Assembly (NCBI GenBank): GCA_032622095.1
Contig: CP136061.1
Coordinates: 130,336,754 to 130,400,753 of the forward strand
Reading direction: 5' to 3'
Source: Siphonodentalium dalli
Lineage: Eukaryota; Mollusca; Scaphopoda; Gadilida; Siphonodentaliidae
Length of the DNA stretch: 64,000 nt
The translations under genes were made by a program, and so were the position numbers. Under the pieces are notes generated by a model, which had not been told where the DNA came from, did not search any database, and worked only from the letters and a program-made list of their open reading frames with translations. Shown one piece after another: positions 53,101-59,050 of this stretch (within the stretch, counting starts at the first letter, position 1; every line of letters starts with the position of its first letter).

Positions 53101-56100
53101 AAAATAAAAAAAAATCTCCTCTTTTTTTTTGTGAATTTTTTTTAGTATGCTTAAGCATGCTATAGGGCATGTTATAACTCAAAACTATCACCAATTATTC
53201 ATAGTAATAATTTTGATGCCCATGAAAAAGATTCCCTGGCCCTAAACCTAAAAAATAAGCCTGTTAAAGAATATAAGAAACAATTACCGTATTCTCGCGG
53301 GTATAAGACCAGGGGGCCTAGGGAATAAATAGCTTGAAAAGGCATGAGTGGTCTTATACCCCGGAAAAGTTTAGGCCCACCCCAATTTCAGCGGTGGTAA
53401 GTATTTGATATCAGCTTGTAGACAGAAAAATAAATTGACGAACTCGAGAAATTTAATATTTATATTCAAAACGGAAAAGTATACTTCGTAGGCATGTTCG
53501 AGAATAATAAATAAAATAAAATAAAGTGAATCTTAAAATCTTATTTGTTTATTTAATTATACTTCCCGTGGAAACAAATCATTAACAGACACCAAATACA
53601 AAAGAAACGAGTCGCTAACGGCGTATATATGTAGCTTCAAGTTCAAAAGCCATGCGCGACTATGCGCGTGCAAAGCCACAGGTGTCTGTCCAACTACAGT
53701 ACTGTAAAAACATATTTTTCGCGTTCAGTGACAACGTCTGTATGTCCCTTCATGTAACCAAACACAGAGAACTGGCTACCATGTTATGTAAACACACAGT
53801 GGGTATAATAATGAAGCAGAAGGGGAACTTATCATTGAACAACAATGTCTTCCAAACCAAGTCAACGTTATAACCAAAATAAAAGTTATTGACATTAACA
53901 TTTTTAACCTGCATTTTGTTCACGTTTTACAGTATAAACAGTAACTCTATTTATTAAAACACGTGCTTTTTTAGCAGTCTTTTGTCAATGCTGTTAGTGT
54001 TAAATAATTACACTCACTGGCTTTTGTTAAACATGCAATTAGTCGCTATTGTACCATCCTCTATGTGGACAACGGGTCACAAATAAAGCGTCGGGTTTAT
54101 TAGTTTCCTAATCGGATTAAGTCTGAACATTGATATAAACTATAGACTACTATAGACTATAGATGCGGGATTTACCCACATTGCTTACAAAATTTAATAG
54201 TGTCATTTCAATCGGCTCGCGATTGAGTGTCATTTACGGCGTGAATTACGGGAATGTTGGACAATAAAACAACAAGACAAGTGTTATTATAATATTTTGA
54301 TATTTACATTTAATTGAAAAGTAACTTATAGGCCTATTTACCTTTACTTAATCTGGAAGCCGGGGATATTCCCCAATACTCGGCTTTCATCTATTTCATC
54401 AGTTTTACCCCGATTTTTGGTTTGCAAAGGCCCATATTCGAGTTTAAGCCGTTTTGGAGGGGTTATGATTAGGGTTAGCGAGGGGGTGGTCTTATACCCC
54501 GGAAAACTTACTTCTAGTGAAAATACTGGGGTGGTCTTATGCCTGAAAGTGGGCTTATACCCGCAAGAATACGGTATTAAAATTGTAAAAAATAATAACA
54601 AATGATGAAAAATTGTTAGGCCAATGCATTCTCTTATATATGCGAGGCGACCTATGGTCGACTCGCATATATAAGAGAATGCATTGGCAGAGGGTATATG
54701 GTTTGATACAAAAAATCGGACCTGGCACTCAAAGGGTTAACTGATGAGCAGATGAGATCGAAAATTGAGCTAAGATTTGCAATGGGGTCAGGAGGCTCTT
54801 TGAGCCAAGATCACAGTTACAGCTAACCCAATTATATCATCTTTTGAGTTCTAAACAGTATACATTACATACCTTAATTCATATTTTAATTACTATATTG
54901 ATCCGAATGTAATTATGTGTTTTCATATGTCAACGTTTGTATATATACATAGCAACCTGTCCGATACAGGGGAGTTATTTGATCAATAAATTCTATTCTT
55001 TTCTATCTCAGATGTTAGAAGCACCAATACAAATTTCAGATCCTGCATTATGCACAGCTTTTAACAGCTCCAATAAGTCCATACCAAATTTCATTCAGAT
55101 CCAACAACTGGTGTTTGAGATATCTGACTGGACGGATGGATACCCCCCCCCCCCCCCCCCCAATTCTCTTTGAGAGTGGGAGAAAAATAATATGTGTAAT
55201 TTATATTGTGGGTAACAACAGATATGTTCAACAACATACAGTAATGCCCTAAATAATTGACTCCTTAACCACAGCAGAATTATGGGAAATTTTCAGGATT
55301 TAGTCGGAAATATGGCTTATTGCCATACATTGGAAAGCTCAGTGAGAGCTTTCCAATGAATGGCAACAAGCCATATTTCCGACTAAATCCTGAAAAAATT
55401 TCCCATAATTCTGCTGTGGTTAAGGAGTCGATTATTTACGGCATTACTGTAAGTTGTCAAATAAAAGTGAATTTTCATCATTTTGAAACACAATTTTTTT
55501 TTGGAGTTTGGTTCAATGCTTTCTGCAAATGGATAATCCTACCTGTTTGATTGCTTCAACTATTGTCACTGTTTTACCAGTTCCTGGAGGACCAAAAATA
55601 ACATATGGAGCTGGTCGTGAAATTCCTCGAACAATTTGTTCTACAGCCTGCATCTGCTCTCTGTTTTCTAAAAGCTTCTTGTCAAAGAAACTGAAATAAA
55701 TTAGCAACAATGAGTACCGTGGCGTCTAACTGGACCTTTCCACAGCTGTAATTGGACAGTTTTTATATAGCACTTAATCACATGAGTTCCTAAGCACTTG
55801 AACAGTTACTTTATTACCCCAGTTGTTGAGAAATACCGAGTCTAATGCATGCTGCCAATTTGCAGGCGCATCAATAGAGCCATGAGACATGCACACATAC
55901 ATACTTACACCTCCACACGAACTTATGCTCGCCCAACATGCCAGGTACCTATTTTGCTTCACAGTACGAGTGACCTTACTTAAGGGCCACAATCTGGTGC
56001 GAGATTTGAACAGCATGCGGCTCTACAACACACACATCACTTAATCCGACCAAGCCACTGTTGTAGAGAAGATAGACCACAGACAGAAGCGAACTCATGC

Positions 56101-56847
56101 CAGTGCATTAACACCAATACAAGTCAGACACTCTGACCACTGGGTTATTGAACTCCATTGAAATAAAATAATTATTAGCAGATATATTCTACCAATCAGC
56201 AACTGAGCCTGTCACAGTCGCCGGTTGCTGGCTGAATTGAAAATTCATTGTTCACTCTAATTTTGATATGAGAGTTTACTTTCAGTGTTAACTTGCCTAT
56301 TTTCAAGCAACTGTTTTGTTGTGAAATCAAAATGTGCTGCAATATTCATTTCTGCAATGATCCTGGAAATTCATCCATTATTATAACACTATTTTTCCTT
56401 TTGTGTGACATTTCTGAGAGTTTTGCCAATTAAAGGTGAAAAGAATGTATGTTCTCTTGTGTATTATGGCATAACGACAGGTGCTGTAAAACTAAAAAAA
56501 TATTTCGGCAGATGCATTGTCTCATAGCAACTGTAAACTCCTCCCTCTAATATGTTGTCTGCTTTTATTTCATGAACGTCCCTCCAAAATGAATAACAAT
56601 CCATTCCAATGTATAGTTTTATAACTGTGTGGGAGAATACAATTAGCATAGAACAGTTAAAGCGACTTACTTGAGTTTATATTCCACAGTGCCCATCTTA
56701 CAGATTGTATCTGGAGTTGGGAATAGCGTATCCTTCATATCAGCTTCTGATGCAAGTTCACAAGCTCTGTGTTGAATGCGAACCGGCAAACGATTGAAGG
56801 AAAACCTCAAGTTGAAGGACATGTTTGGACTGAAGATGTTTAAGAGG
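26098..56847 (-). CDS. MOV10: MOV10-like SF1B RNA helicase gene, 3' part, 10 spliced exons
   Basis: Ten minus-strand exons join with consistent phase into about 546 codons ending in TAA: 56671-56847, 55543-55690, 51620-51781, 45847-45950, 37784-37995, 36710-37113, 35701-35877, 34725-34813, 28660-28766, 26098-26159. Every intron inferred starts GT and ends AG. The product shows motif I GPPGTGKT, Ia [50 protein letters not shown] and [15 protein letters not shown], the order and spacing of the SDE3/MOV10 branch of UPF1-like helicases. Known family members are ATP-dependent 5'-3' RNA translocases that act with Argonaute complexes; MOV10 restricts retroelements and the germline paralogue MOV10L1 feeds piRNA production. 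I cannot separate MOV10 from MOV10L1 because the N-terminal half is missing, probably beyond the window. The gene spans over 30 kb because its introns are full of mobile elements. Confidence 0.9.
26234..26668. mobile_element. Foldback FB, in last intron
   Basis: Outer ends contain GCAGAATGAGGTCCCCAGAG and the reverse; the middle carries GATTGAAGTTCCCTAGTTGA as in the 28949-29372 copy. Two hairpins, noncoding. Confidence 0.85.
27051..27210 (+). mobile_element. TTAACCC-ended MITE, truncated (B3)
   Basis: Left end TTAACCCTTTAATGACGGGA, first hairpin, then TTACAAGGTCAAGGTAA. It breaks off in the second hairpin near 27210. Confidence 0.75.
27211..27765. other. Intronic sequence with GGCCAAA repeats
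   Basis: 27240-27300 has four AGTGGCCAAA-type repeats. The rest is AT-rich without a feature. Confidence 0.45.
27766..27980. mobile_element. 215 bp near-perfect palindromic MITE
   Basis: Ends TTAACCCTTTCAGTGCCAAG and CTTTGCACTGAAAGGGTTAA. The two ~105 bp arms pair almost completely around AGAGCTCTAAGAGCTCT. Its ends belong to the TTAACCCTTT group but its interior is unrelated to the others. It lies in a helicase intron. Confidence 0.9.
27981..28659. other. Intronic sequence, nothing identified
   Basis: AT-rich intron between exons i and j. Confidence 0.4.
28660..28766 (-). CDS. MOV10: MOV10-like helicase exon i (C-terminal)
   Basis: 107 nt, acceptor ATATTTCAG, donor GTAAGT. It encodes [20 protein letters not shown] and [15 protein letters not shown], aligning with the stretch after motif VI in MOV10 proteins. 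It lies 6 kb from exon h because a Gypsy element and other repeats fill the intron. Confidence 0.88.
28949..29372. mobile_element. Foldback FB, in intron h-i
   Basis: Ends ATTTGCAGAATGAGATCCCC and GGGGACCTCATTCTGCAAAT. The interior (GATTGAAGTTCCCCAGTTGA...) is shared with the 26234 copy. Confidence 0.85.
29612..29960 (+). mobile_element. Pearl-like element Q2, about two cores
   Basis: Two ~166 bp cores (GGGCATAACTCCTTCAGAAA, GGTCGGACC) end in ACGGACACGCAGGAGGAC and then a short end with a CCCCTTAAA edge. Confidence 0.65.
30033..30044 (-). other. Polypurine tract of the Gypsy element
   Basis: GAAGGGGGGAGG directly precedes the 3' LTR start TGTTGG, as needed for plus-strand priming. Confidence 0.85.
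30250..31542 (-). pseudogene. Gypsy integrase, broken frame
   Basis: The zinc-binding part (LHSGHQG ... CVDCQ) and the DDE core are visible: [21 protein letters not shown] and SSGESESG. Frame breaks lie near 31500 and 31380. A nonsense TGA at 30736-30738 interrupts the core, and the same frame then continues through [10 protein letters not shown] to a C-terminal GDKVRIR...[11 protein letters not shown] tail with the last stop at 30250. CGA to TGA is the simplest origin of the nonsense codon. Confidence 0.88.
31545..32748 (-). pseudogene. Gypsy reverse transcriptase and RNase H
   Basis: The open stretch from 32687 shows [50 protein letters not shown] and [12 protein letters not shown], whose DD pair is the polymerase site. 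RNase H residues follow: [21 protein letters not shown] and LLTDPRPL. The frame is lost near 31620 just after RNase H. This copy keeps all recognisable catalytic aspartates. Confidence 0.9.
32749..33780 (-). pseudogene. Gypsy gag and protease remnant
   Basis: The frame 33705-32749 has gag capsid text ([40 protein letters not shown]) and a zinc-knuckle-like C-x2-C-x3-H-x5-C ([14 protein letters not shown]). The preceding gag piece ([18 protein letters not shown]) is in another frame, with a shift near 33710. The protease follows the knuckle, but its catalytic D-T/S-G segment is missing; only the flap-side part [11 protein letters not shown]...NLLGRGAAS remains. The frame ends at a TGA caused by a 4 bp duplication (GAAG) near 32757. 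Confidence 0.85.
33783..33944 (-). repeat. 5' LTR of the Gypsy element
   Basis: 162 bp, TGTTGGAGTAAG to CTTTAACA with TG...CA ends. It contains AATAAA near its 3' end (plus-strand TTTATT at 33800-33805). Confidence 0.8.
33945..34724. other. Intronic sequence, nothing identified
   Basis: AT-rich intron between the Gypsy 5' LTR and exon h. Confidence 0.4.
34725..34813 (-). CDS. MOV10: MOV10-like helicase exon h (motif VI)
   Basis: 89 nt. It encodes [19 protein letters not shown] then [17 protein letters not shown] with its arginine finger is motif VI. Acceptor TATTTCAG, donor GTTAGT. It ends two bases into a Ser codon. Confidence 0.92.
34814..35700. other. Intron g-h, nothing identified
   Basis: AT-rich, no repeats recognised. 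Confidence 0.4.
35701..35877 (-). CDS. MOV10: MOV10-like helicase exon g (motif V)
   Basis: 177 nt, 59 codons. It encodes [20 protein letters not shown] and [19 protein letters not shown], ending [15 protein letters not shown] is motif V. The donor AAG|GTTGGA is weaker than the others, but the next exon begins RFNV, which restores the family's NPKRFNV junction exactly. Confidence 0.9.
36083..36285. mobile_element. Palindromic TA-flanked MITE (CAGTAATGC family), copy 2
   Basis: CAGTAATGCCCTAAATAATT to GGGCATTACTG with TA on each side (36081-36082, 36286-36287). Arms of ~90 bp pair around a short centre. In intron f-g. Confidence 0.9.
36286..36709. repeat. Short tandem blocks next to the MITE
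   Basis: Three ~65 bp copies of a unit containing CACCAGGGAGA(A/T)TACATGATC (about 36290-36460), then plain intron. Confidence 0.6.
36710..37113 (-). CDS. MOV10: MOV10-like helicase exon f (RecA2, NYRSHP)
   Basis: 404 nt, the longest exon. It encodes [69 protein letters not shown] and [17 protein letters not shown] and the SFFNPEEA segment are hallmarks of the MOV10/SDE3 group. Acceptor CTATAG, donor GTATTC. It ends in phase 0. Confidence 0.93.
37114..37783. other. Intron e-f, nothing identified
   Basis: Contains a C10-type tract near 37591. No other feature. Confidence 0.4.
37784..37995 (-). CDS. MOV10: MOV10-like helicase exon e (DEAG box)
   Basis: 212 nt, acceptor CTTTTCAG, donor GTAAGC. 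It encodes [36 protein letters not shown] and [18 protein letters not shown]. It carries motif II (DEAG, Walker B) and motif III (GDPKQLGP), both intact. It ends one base into a Gly codon that exon f completes to give [10 protein letters not shown]. Confidence 0.93.
38121..38420. mobile_element. TTAA-flanked MITE with ~75 bp inverted ends
   Basis: 300 bp. Left end AGGGGTGCTGTACTCTAAAT, right end reversed AGGTGTACTGTACACTAAAT. Inner arms TGGGACCATCTCCTTTTA / AAAGGAGATGGTCC pair. TTAA at 38117-38120 and 38421-38424. Confidence 0.9.
38425..38855 (+). mobile_element. TTAA MITE M2, copy 1
   Basis: Starts right after the TTAA that ends the previous MITE. Shares TTAGTGGGTAGATGTGAGAA, GAACATGG and CATGTTGAAACCATTG with 46236-46635. 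The right edge CTCCTTTGAA looks like a degraded TTAA. Confidence 0.75.
38860..39186 (+). repeat. Pearl-type cores with CATACCAAATTTCAT
   Basis: Two cores (near 38880 and 39000) with TCCGACAACCGGTGG / TCCAACAACTGTTGG, a CGGACGGCC stretch, then a different core ending AGCTCCCATCTAGAGGTGAT in plus orientation, the same type as at 44936. Confidence 0.65.
39187..39566 (+). repeat. Left 380 bp inverted repeat arm
   Basis: A 65-codon open frame ([17 protein letters not shown]...) appears in this arm and again in the right arm. It is a by-product of the repeat, not a gene. Confidence 0.9.
39683..39740 (+). repeat. Third copy of the DIRS-like terminal block
   Basis: ATTTCCGCCAAAGGAAGCCC TCACACTGAACTATATGG recurs here in the same orientation as the left arm, followed by AGGAGGAGGCACGAG, comparable to AGGAGGAGTTTGCGAG at 62701. 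Confidence 0.85.
40080..40200 (-). pseudogene. Fragment related to 42555-42660
   Basis: GGAGGCCCACTCCGACGATGGC here matches GGAGGCCCACTCCGGCGATGGC at 42624. On the minus strand both read SHRRSGPPS. The rest is diverged. Confidence 0.6.
41221..41640 (+). repeat. 211 bp tandem duplication
   Basis: 41221-41431 and 41432-41640 are direct copies (TAGGACAAATCC, CAGCATGGTTTCAGGCCCTT, CCTGCCTGCAAGGAAAGGTC) at about 90% identity by eye. Confidence 0.9.
42379..42891 (-). CDS. 170-codon ORF of unknown family, possibly retroelement gag
   Basis: The minus-strand open frame reads ...[40 protein letters not shown] and [20 protein letters not shown], ending YRLLPTEL. It is rich in Ser, Pro and Gly, with no zinc knuckle or enzyme motif. 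A second fragment with SHRRSGPPS lies at 40080-40200, and the ORF sits between terminal inverted repeats that carry DIRS-like blocks, so a DIRS-type gag fragment is a reasonable guess. I do not recognise the protein. The overlapping plus-strand frame 42797-43294 is equally unassigned. It could be a chance frame in G+C-rich sequence. Confidence 0.35.
   Translation of the reverse strand: MASTHRSAWTGPSAWSGPPAFGGGSPRSDGSTSFRLSEETSFGYGILHFDTGLQNWNSVYQPFAQAVGRSLKIPWEVFTPQLSHRRSGPPSSVLSSIMDIAGRSDARAGSDMLSLHPKASEAFDDDPSAHNTSDCGSFRSSQSGIGKAEAADRDFLSTDYLIYRLLPTEL
44205..44584 (-). repeat. Right 380 bp inverted repeat arm
   Basis: Reverse complement of the left arm; the one difference is CGTACGCG versus CGTAGGCG near 44312. 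To its right the pearl-type core continues without a break (AGAATGAAATCGGTTGATGC). Confidence 0.9.
44585..45234 (+). mobile_element. Pearl-like element P5 right part
   Basis: Diverged cores (CAAGATAGCCACTGGCGGCC, CAAGATGGCTGCCAGCGGCC), an AC/GGACAC tract and the terminal hairpin CTCAAACTTGA / TTTCAAGTTGAG ending CTAA at 45234. The left part of the same array appears to be at 39060-39186, so the 5.4 kb structure splits it. Confidence 0.7.
45235..45846 (+). repeat. Pearl-type cores, ~175 bp period
   Basis: CCATAACTCAGAACTATTA...CCAAACCTGGTTTTTGAAC recurs near 45420 and 45590 with divergence. No end structure. Confidence 0.6.
45847..45950 (-). CDS. MOV10: MOV10-like helicase exon d
   Basis: 104 nt, acceptor GATTTCAG, donor GTAAGG. 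It encodes [18 protein letters not shown] followed by [15 protein letters not shown]. The TTLITAG(R) string is characteristic of MOV10-family proteins upstream of motif II. It ends two bases into an Arg codon completed by exon e. Confidence 0.9.
46236..46635 (+). mobile_element. TTAA MITE M2, copy 2
   Basis: 400 bp with TTAA at 46232-46235 and 46636-46639. Ends AGGTACCCAAG and CAAAGTCCCT. Noncoding, homologous to 38425-38855. Confidence 0.8.
46640..47872. other. Intronic sequence with AGAACGCTCTTTATT repeats
   Basis: GAACGCTCTTTATTGTCTGCCAC occurs at about 47568 and 47680, and TGGACGCTCTTTATT at 47713. Related text lies at 60530-60590 inside a MITE. A small hairpin GACTACGATTA / TAATCGTAGTC is at 47055-47082. 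Confidence 0.6.
47873..49290 (+). mobile_element. Pearl-like element P4, about 8 cores
   Basis: Left end GAAAGTGTCAATGACAC at 47874; cores A A B A B A A B with one shortened B near 48245; AC-rich tract 49203-49235; right hairpin ACTTTACAAAGTAAAGTTGAG ending CTAA at 49290. In intron c-d. Confidence 0.82.
49291..50954. other. Intronic sequence, nothing identified
   Basis: AT-rich. Open frames are short and lack domains. Confidence 0.4.
50955..51440 (+). mobile_element. Pearl-like element Q3, three ~150 bp cores
   Basis: Cores with GGCCATAACTC, ATATTCGAACTCGA and CATACCAAATTTGGTT recur near 50970, 51120 and 51268. The array ends with GGACAAACGGATGTTTAGAC GGAC, a microsatellite-like remnant. 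Confidence 0.7.
51620..51781 (-). CDS. MOV10: MOV10-like helicase exon c (motif Ia)
   Basis: 162 nt, exactly 54 codons, phase 0 at both ends. It encodes [20 protein letters not shown] and then [29 protein letters not shown] is motif Ia, which contacts RNA in SF1B enzymes. Confidence 0.9.
51782..52426. other. Intron b-c sequence
   Basis: Contains CTTCTCCC repeats near 52048-52115 that pair as GGGGAGAAG / CTTCTCCC. Nothing else. Confidence 0.4.
52427..52890. mobile_element. TTAACCC-ended MITE with two hairpins (C1)
   Basis: 464 bp with ends TTAACCCTTTACCCAACA / TTGTTGGGTAAAGGGTTAA. Two GCCAATGCATTCTC hairpins lie at 52457-52525 and 52670-52738, separated by degenerate AAAATTGTTAAA repeats. 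Confidence 0.88.
53025..54740 (+). mobile_element. TTAACCC-ended MITE one-hairpin type (A3), interrupted
   Basis: Left TTAACCCTTTGAGTGCCA, right TGGCACTCAAAGGGTTAA. Colinear with pieces of 19934-23682 after removal of 53287-54574. The hairpin is at 54620-54690. Confidence 0.88.
53287..54574. mobile_element. 1.29 kb DNA transposon with TA target, nested in MITE A3
   Basis: Ends CCGTATTCTCGCGGGTATAA and (reversed) CCGTATTCTTGCGGGTATAA, with TA on both sides (53285-53286, 54575-54576). The empty site is read from the other copy at 23500. The interior repeats GGTCTTATACCCCGGAAAA near 53350 and 54489. No transposase-length frame; the longest is 85 codons, minus strand. Superfamily uncertain. Confidence 0.85.
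54741..55200 (+). other. Intronic sequence with one pearl-type core and a C-tract
   Basis: CATACCAAATTTCATTCAGA TCC at 55081 matches cores at 38890. GACGGATGGATAC then a run of about 18 C at 55143-55161. Confidence 0.55.
55239..55449. mobile_element. Palindromic TA-flanked MITE (CAGTAATGC family), copy 3
   Basis: CAGTAATGCCCTAAATAATT to GGCATTACTG with TA each side; 211 bp and almost fully self-complementary. It lies about 90 bp downstream, in gene direction, of exon b. Confidence 0.9.
55543..55690 (-). CDS. MOV10: MOV10-like helicase exon b (Walker A)
   Basis: 148 nt, acceptor TTATTTCAG, donor GTAGGA. It encodes the Q-like segment ([16 protein letters not shown]) and the Walker A loop [20 protein letters not shown]. 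The Lys and Thr of GKT, needed for ATP and magnesium binding, are intact. It ends in phase 0. Confidence 0.92.
55774..56160 (-). repeat. tRNA-derived SINE, copy 2 (minus)
   Basis: On the minus strand an A-box (TGGTCAGAGTG) and a B-box (GCATGAGTTCGCTTC) are correctly ordered, followed by CAACAGTGGCTTGGTCGGAT shared with the copy at 14770. In intron a-b. Confidence 0.65.
56161..56670. other. Intron a-b remainder
   Basis: No recognised feature. Confidence 0.4.
56671..56847 (-). CDS. MOV10: MOV10-like helicase exon a (pre-helicase domain)
   Basis: 177 nt. The acceptor is a pyrimidine-rich tract ending TTTTTCAG and the donor is GTAAGT. It encodes the beta-domain linker just before the ATPase core ([19 protein letters not shown] ... 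KMGTVEYKL). It begins with one base of a codon and ends two bases into the next, which fits exon b. The upstream exon was not found in the remaining 7 kb. Confidence 0.8.
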
Positions 56848-56964
56848 CTGAAAAATTGACAAAGCAAGCCTTGATATTGACGGCGAGATGGTAGAAGCTA
56901 GTGTATTATACACCAGTTTCTTTAAAAAAAACATCCGAAAACAACTGTGCAACTGTGGGCTGCC

Positions 56965-57054
56965 GATTCCACGAGTCGCCATCCGAGAGTCAAGGGCAGA
57001 TAATTTCAAATGCTATTATCTGCGCTTGACTCTCGGATGGCGACTCGTGGAATC
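56965..57054. repeat. 90 bp palindrome upstream of exon a
   Basis: ~39 bp arms (GATTCCACGAGTCGCCATCC...) pair with one or two mismatches around a 12 bp loop. Confidence 0.9.
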
Positions 57055-57640
57055 AGCGAGCCGCTGTTTGGGAAGTTGTATACGATAAAAGTAATTATAA
57101 AGTGATAATTTTCTACTGCACTTACGGTAAACATGAAAAGAAATATATGTTTTATTACTAGGATGTGATACTTTTCTGAAATTTTTTTATTGTTGCAATT
57201 GAACACGAAACGAGCAGTGACATGGTTTGATGGGAGATGGGTGGGCTCAGTAGCTTTCCCTACTTGTCAATTATATTAATAAGTAGGGGTGGTGACATCT
57301 CTTTTCGGGTTTTTTGACAAGTTTCCAACAACTGTGTTTTATATTCAACAGAATATATACAACAAATGAATGAATTTTAGCCATGGATTAGTGCAAAATA
57401 CACTATATGCTCTATGAACGATGCAAACAAAATGGTAACAAGCAGTCGCAGACGGCGGTATCCCCCGCCGAAATGTGCAGTCGGGGAAGTGCATTCTCAA
57501 TAATGTTCGCGTTCTCCGCCGAAATGTGCAGTTGGGGAAGTGCATTCTCAACAAGACTCAAGAGGTGGGATTTTGTCAAAAAGCCTGGCTTGCGAACTCA
57601 TTTTAGGACTGACATTTGTGGAAATTAGCCATGTGACGTT
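57055..57640. repeat. Unassigned sequence with a 52 bp direct repeat
   Basis: CCGCCGAAATGTGCAGTCGG and CCGCCGAAATGTGCAGTTGG (57465 and 57517) start two 52 bp copies. The remainder is unassigned. Confidence 0.6.
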
Positions 57641-58003
57641 GTCCATTTGCACTAAAAATAATAAACAAAGTCCAATAACTCTGCTGAAAATATCCGGCCG
57701 GACCTGGTTTGCAAACTCGTTCTAGATACTGGTCATGTGAACTCATATACCAAAAATCTTTGAAATCCGTTGACATTTGTAGAAATGAGCCCTGTGACGT
57801 TGTCCATTTGCACACAAAATAATAAACAAAGTCCAATAACTCTGCTGAAAATATCCAGCCGGACCTGGTTTGCGAACTCGTTCTAGATACTGGTCATGTG
57901 AACTCATATACCAAAAATCTTTGAAATCCGTTGACATTTGTGGAAATGAGCCCTGTGACGTCGTCCATTTGCACACAAAAAAATAAACAAAGTTCAATAA
58001 CTC
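57641..58003 (+). repeat. Pearl-type cores (~163 bp), host of the L1-like insertion
   Basis: AATAACTCTGCTGAAAATAT at 57674 and 57836, with CGTTGACATTTGTRGAAATG between. The third core stops at AATAACTC (58003) and resumes at 62211. Confidence 0.85.
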
Positions 58004-58111
58004 GAGAACGAGGCTACCAAGATGGCGGTTTAAAAATATTTTGTCTCATTTGGATGGACATAATTCGACTATTTGTATGTTAATACAACAACTTTGAACA
58101 GGATTGTGAGT

Positions 58112-59050
58112 ATGGCAGATAAAAAAAGACCCACTGTTATGAGTTCCACATCAGATGCTGATGACAGTCTCAACAACGACTCTAAAACTTCAAACAAAAA
58201 ATTGAGCGCCCAGAATAAAAAGCAAAAAACTAACACTGCAACAACAGGTCAGACAAAAATTAGTTTTGCATCTCAGCAAAAATCAACAATGCAAGCTTCA
58301 AACAGTATAGAAAGTATGCTGGCAGATATTCAGCTAAAACTGGAGCAGGTTGTTACCAAAACTGATCTTGAGAAAAGTTTGGAACCTGTAGTGAGGAAAA
58401 GTGACTTAGATGACACAATAGGAAAACTGAAACAAGAATATGATAAAAAACTTGAAGACACAAATGATGAATACAGAGGTAAATTTCATGATCTAGAATT
58501 AAAATTAGACCAAATGGATATAAAAAGTAAAAATGATGATAAAGAAGCAGACTATAGAAAAGATCAACTTGATGCACTTGAACAAAAGTTCTGCATGCTC
58601 GAGCAGAAATATAATAGATTGGAGCAGCATACACGGAAAGAGAGTATTCGCATATATGGTATTGCTGGTGATCACAAACATGAAGACTCTGATGATAGTT
58701 AAGAAAAAGTGCTGAAAACATTAAACAAAACACTGGCATTGAATCTGACTCAAGCTGATATCAGTATTGCCCACAGACTTGGCGAATATTCTGAAGGTAA
58801 TTCGAGGGGCATTATTGTGAAATTCGTCCTCCGGAAAACAAAAAATGATGTGATAAAACACAGAAAGCTGCTGAAGGGGAGCAAAATAGTAATAAAAGAA
58901 GACTTAACACAATTCAATTATATCATTGTCAAGAAGGCAAAGGAACTTGATAGGGTAGAAGACAGCTGGGCCATAGGAGGGAAAATATATGTATCATATG
59001 TGGACAAAACAAAGAAGAAGAAGCAGATCAGCTCATTGTCTGATATATAA
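58112..59050 (+). pseudogene. L1-type ORF1p (coiled coil, RRM, C-terminal domain) with one stop
   Basis: ATG at 58112 opens MADKKRP and a Ser/Lys-rich N-terminus. Residues ~65-180 form a heptad-rich coiled coil (EQVVTKTDLEKSLEPVV, LEQKFCMLEQKYNRLEQ). The RRM follows (KESIRIYGIAGD, ISIAHRLGEYSEGNSRGIIV KF), then a C-terminal part (KIVIKEDLTQ, GGKIYVSYVD). A single in-frame TAA at 58700-58702 interrupts it in the RRM; the same frame runs on to 59050. About 312 codons in total, close to L1 ORF1p length (~340). ORF1p is a trimeric RNA chaperone that coats the element's RNA. An upstream in-frame ATG at 58073 is less likely the start. Confidence 0.85.

Noticed and set aside
57407-57628. 73-codon plus-strand frame
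   Set aside because: Covers a 52 bp direct repeat; peptide repetition comes from that.
58353-58739. 128-codon minus-strand frame
   Set aside because: Shadow of the L1-type ORF1 on the opposite strand.
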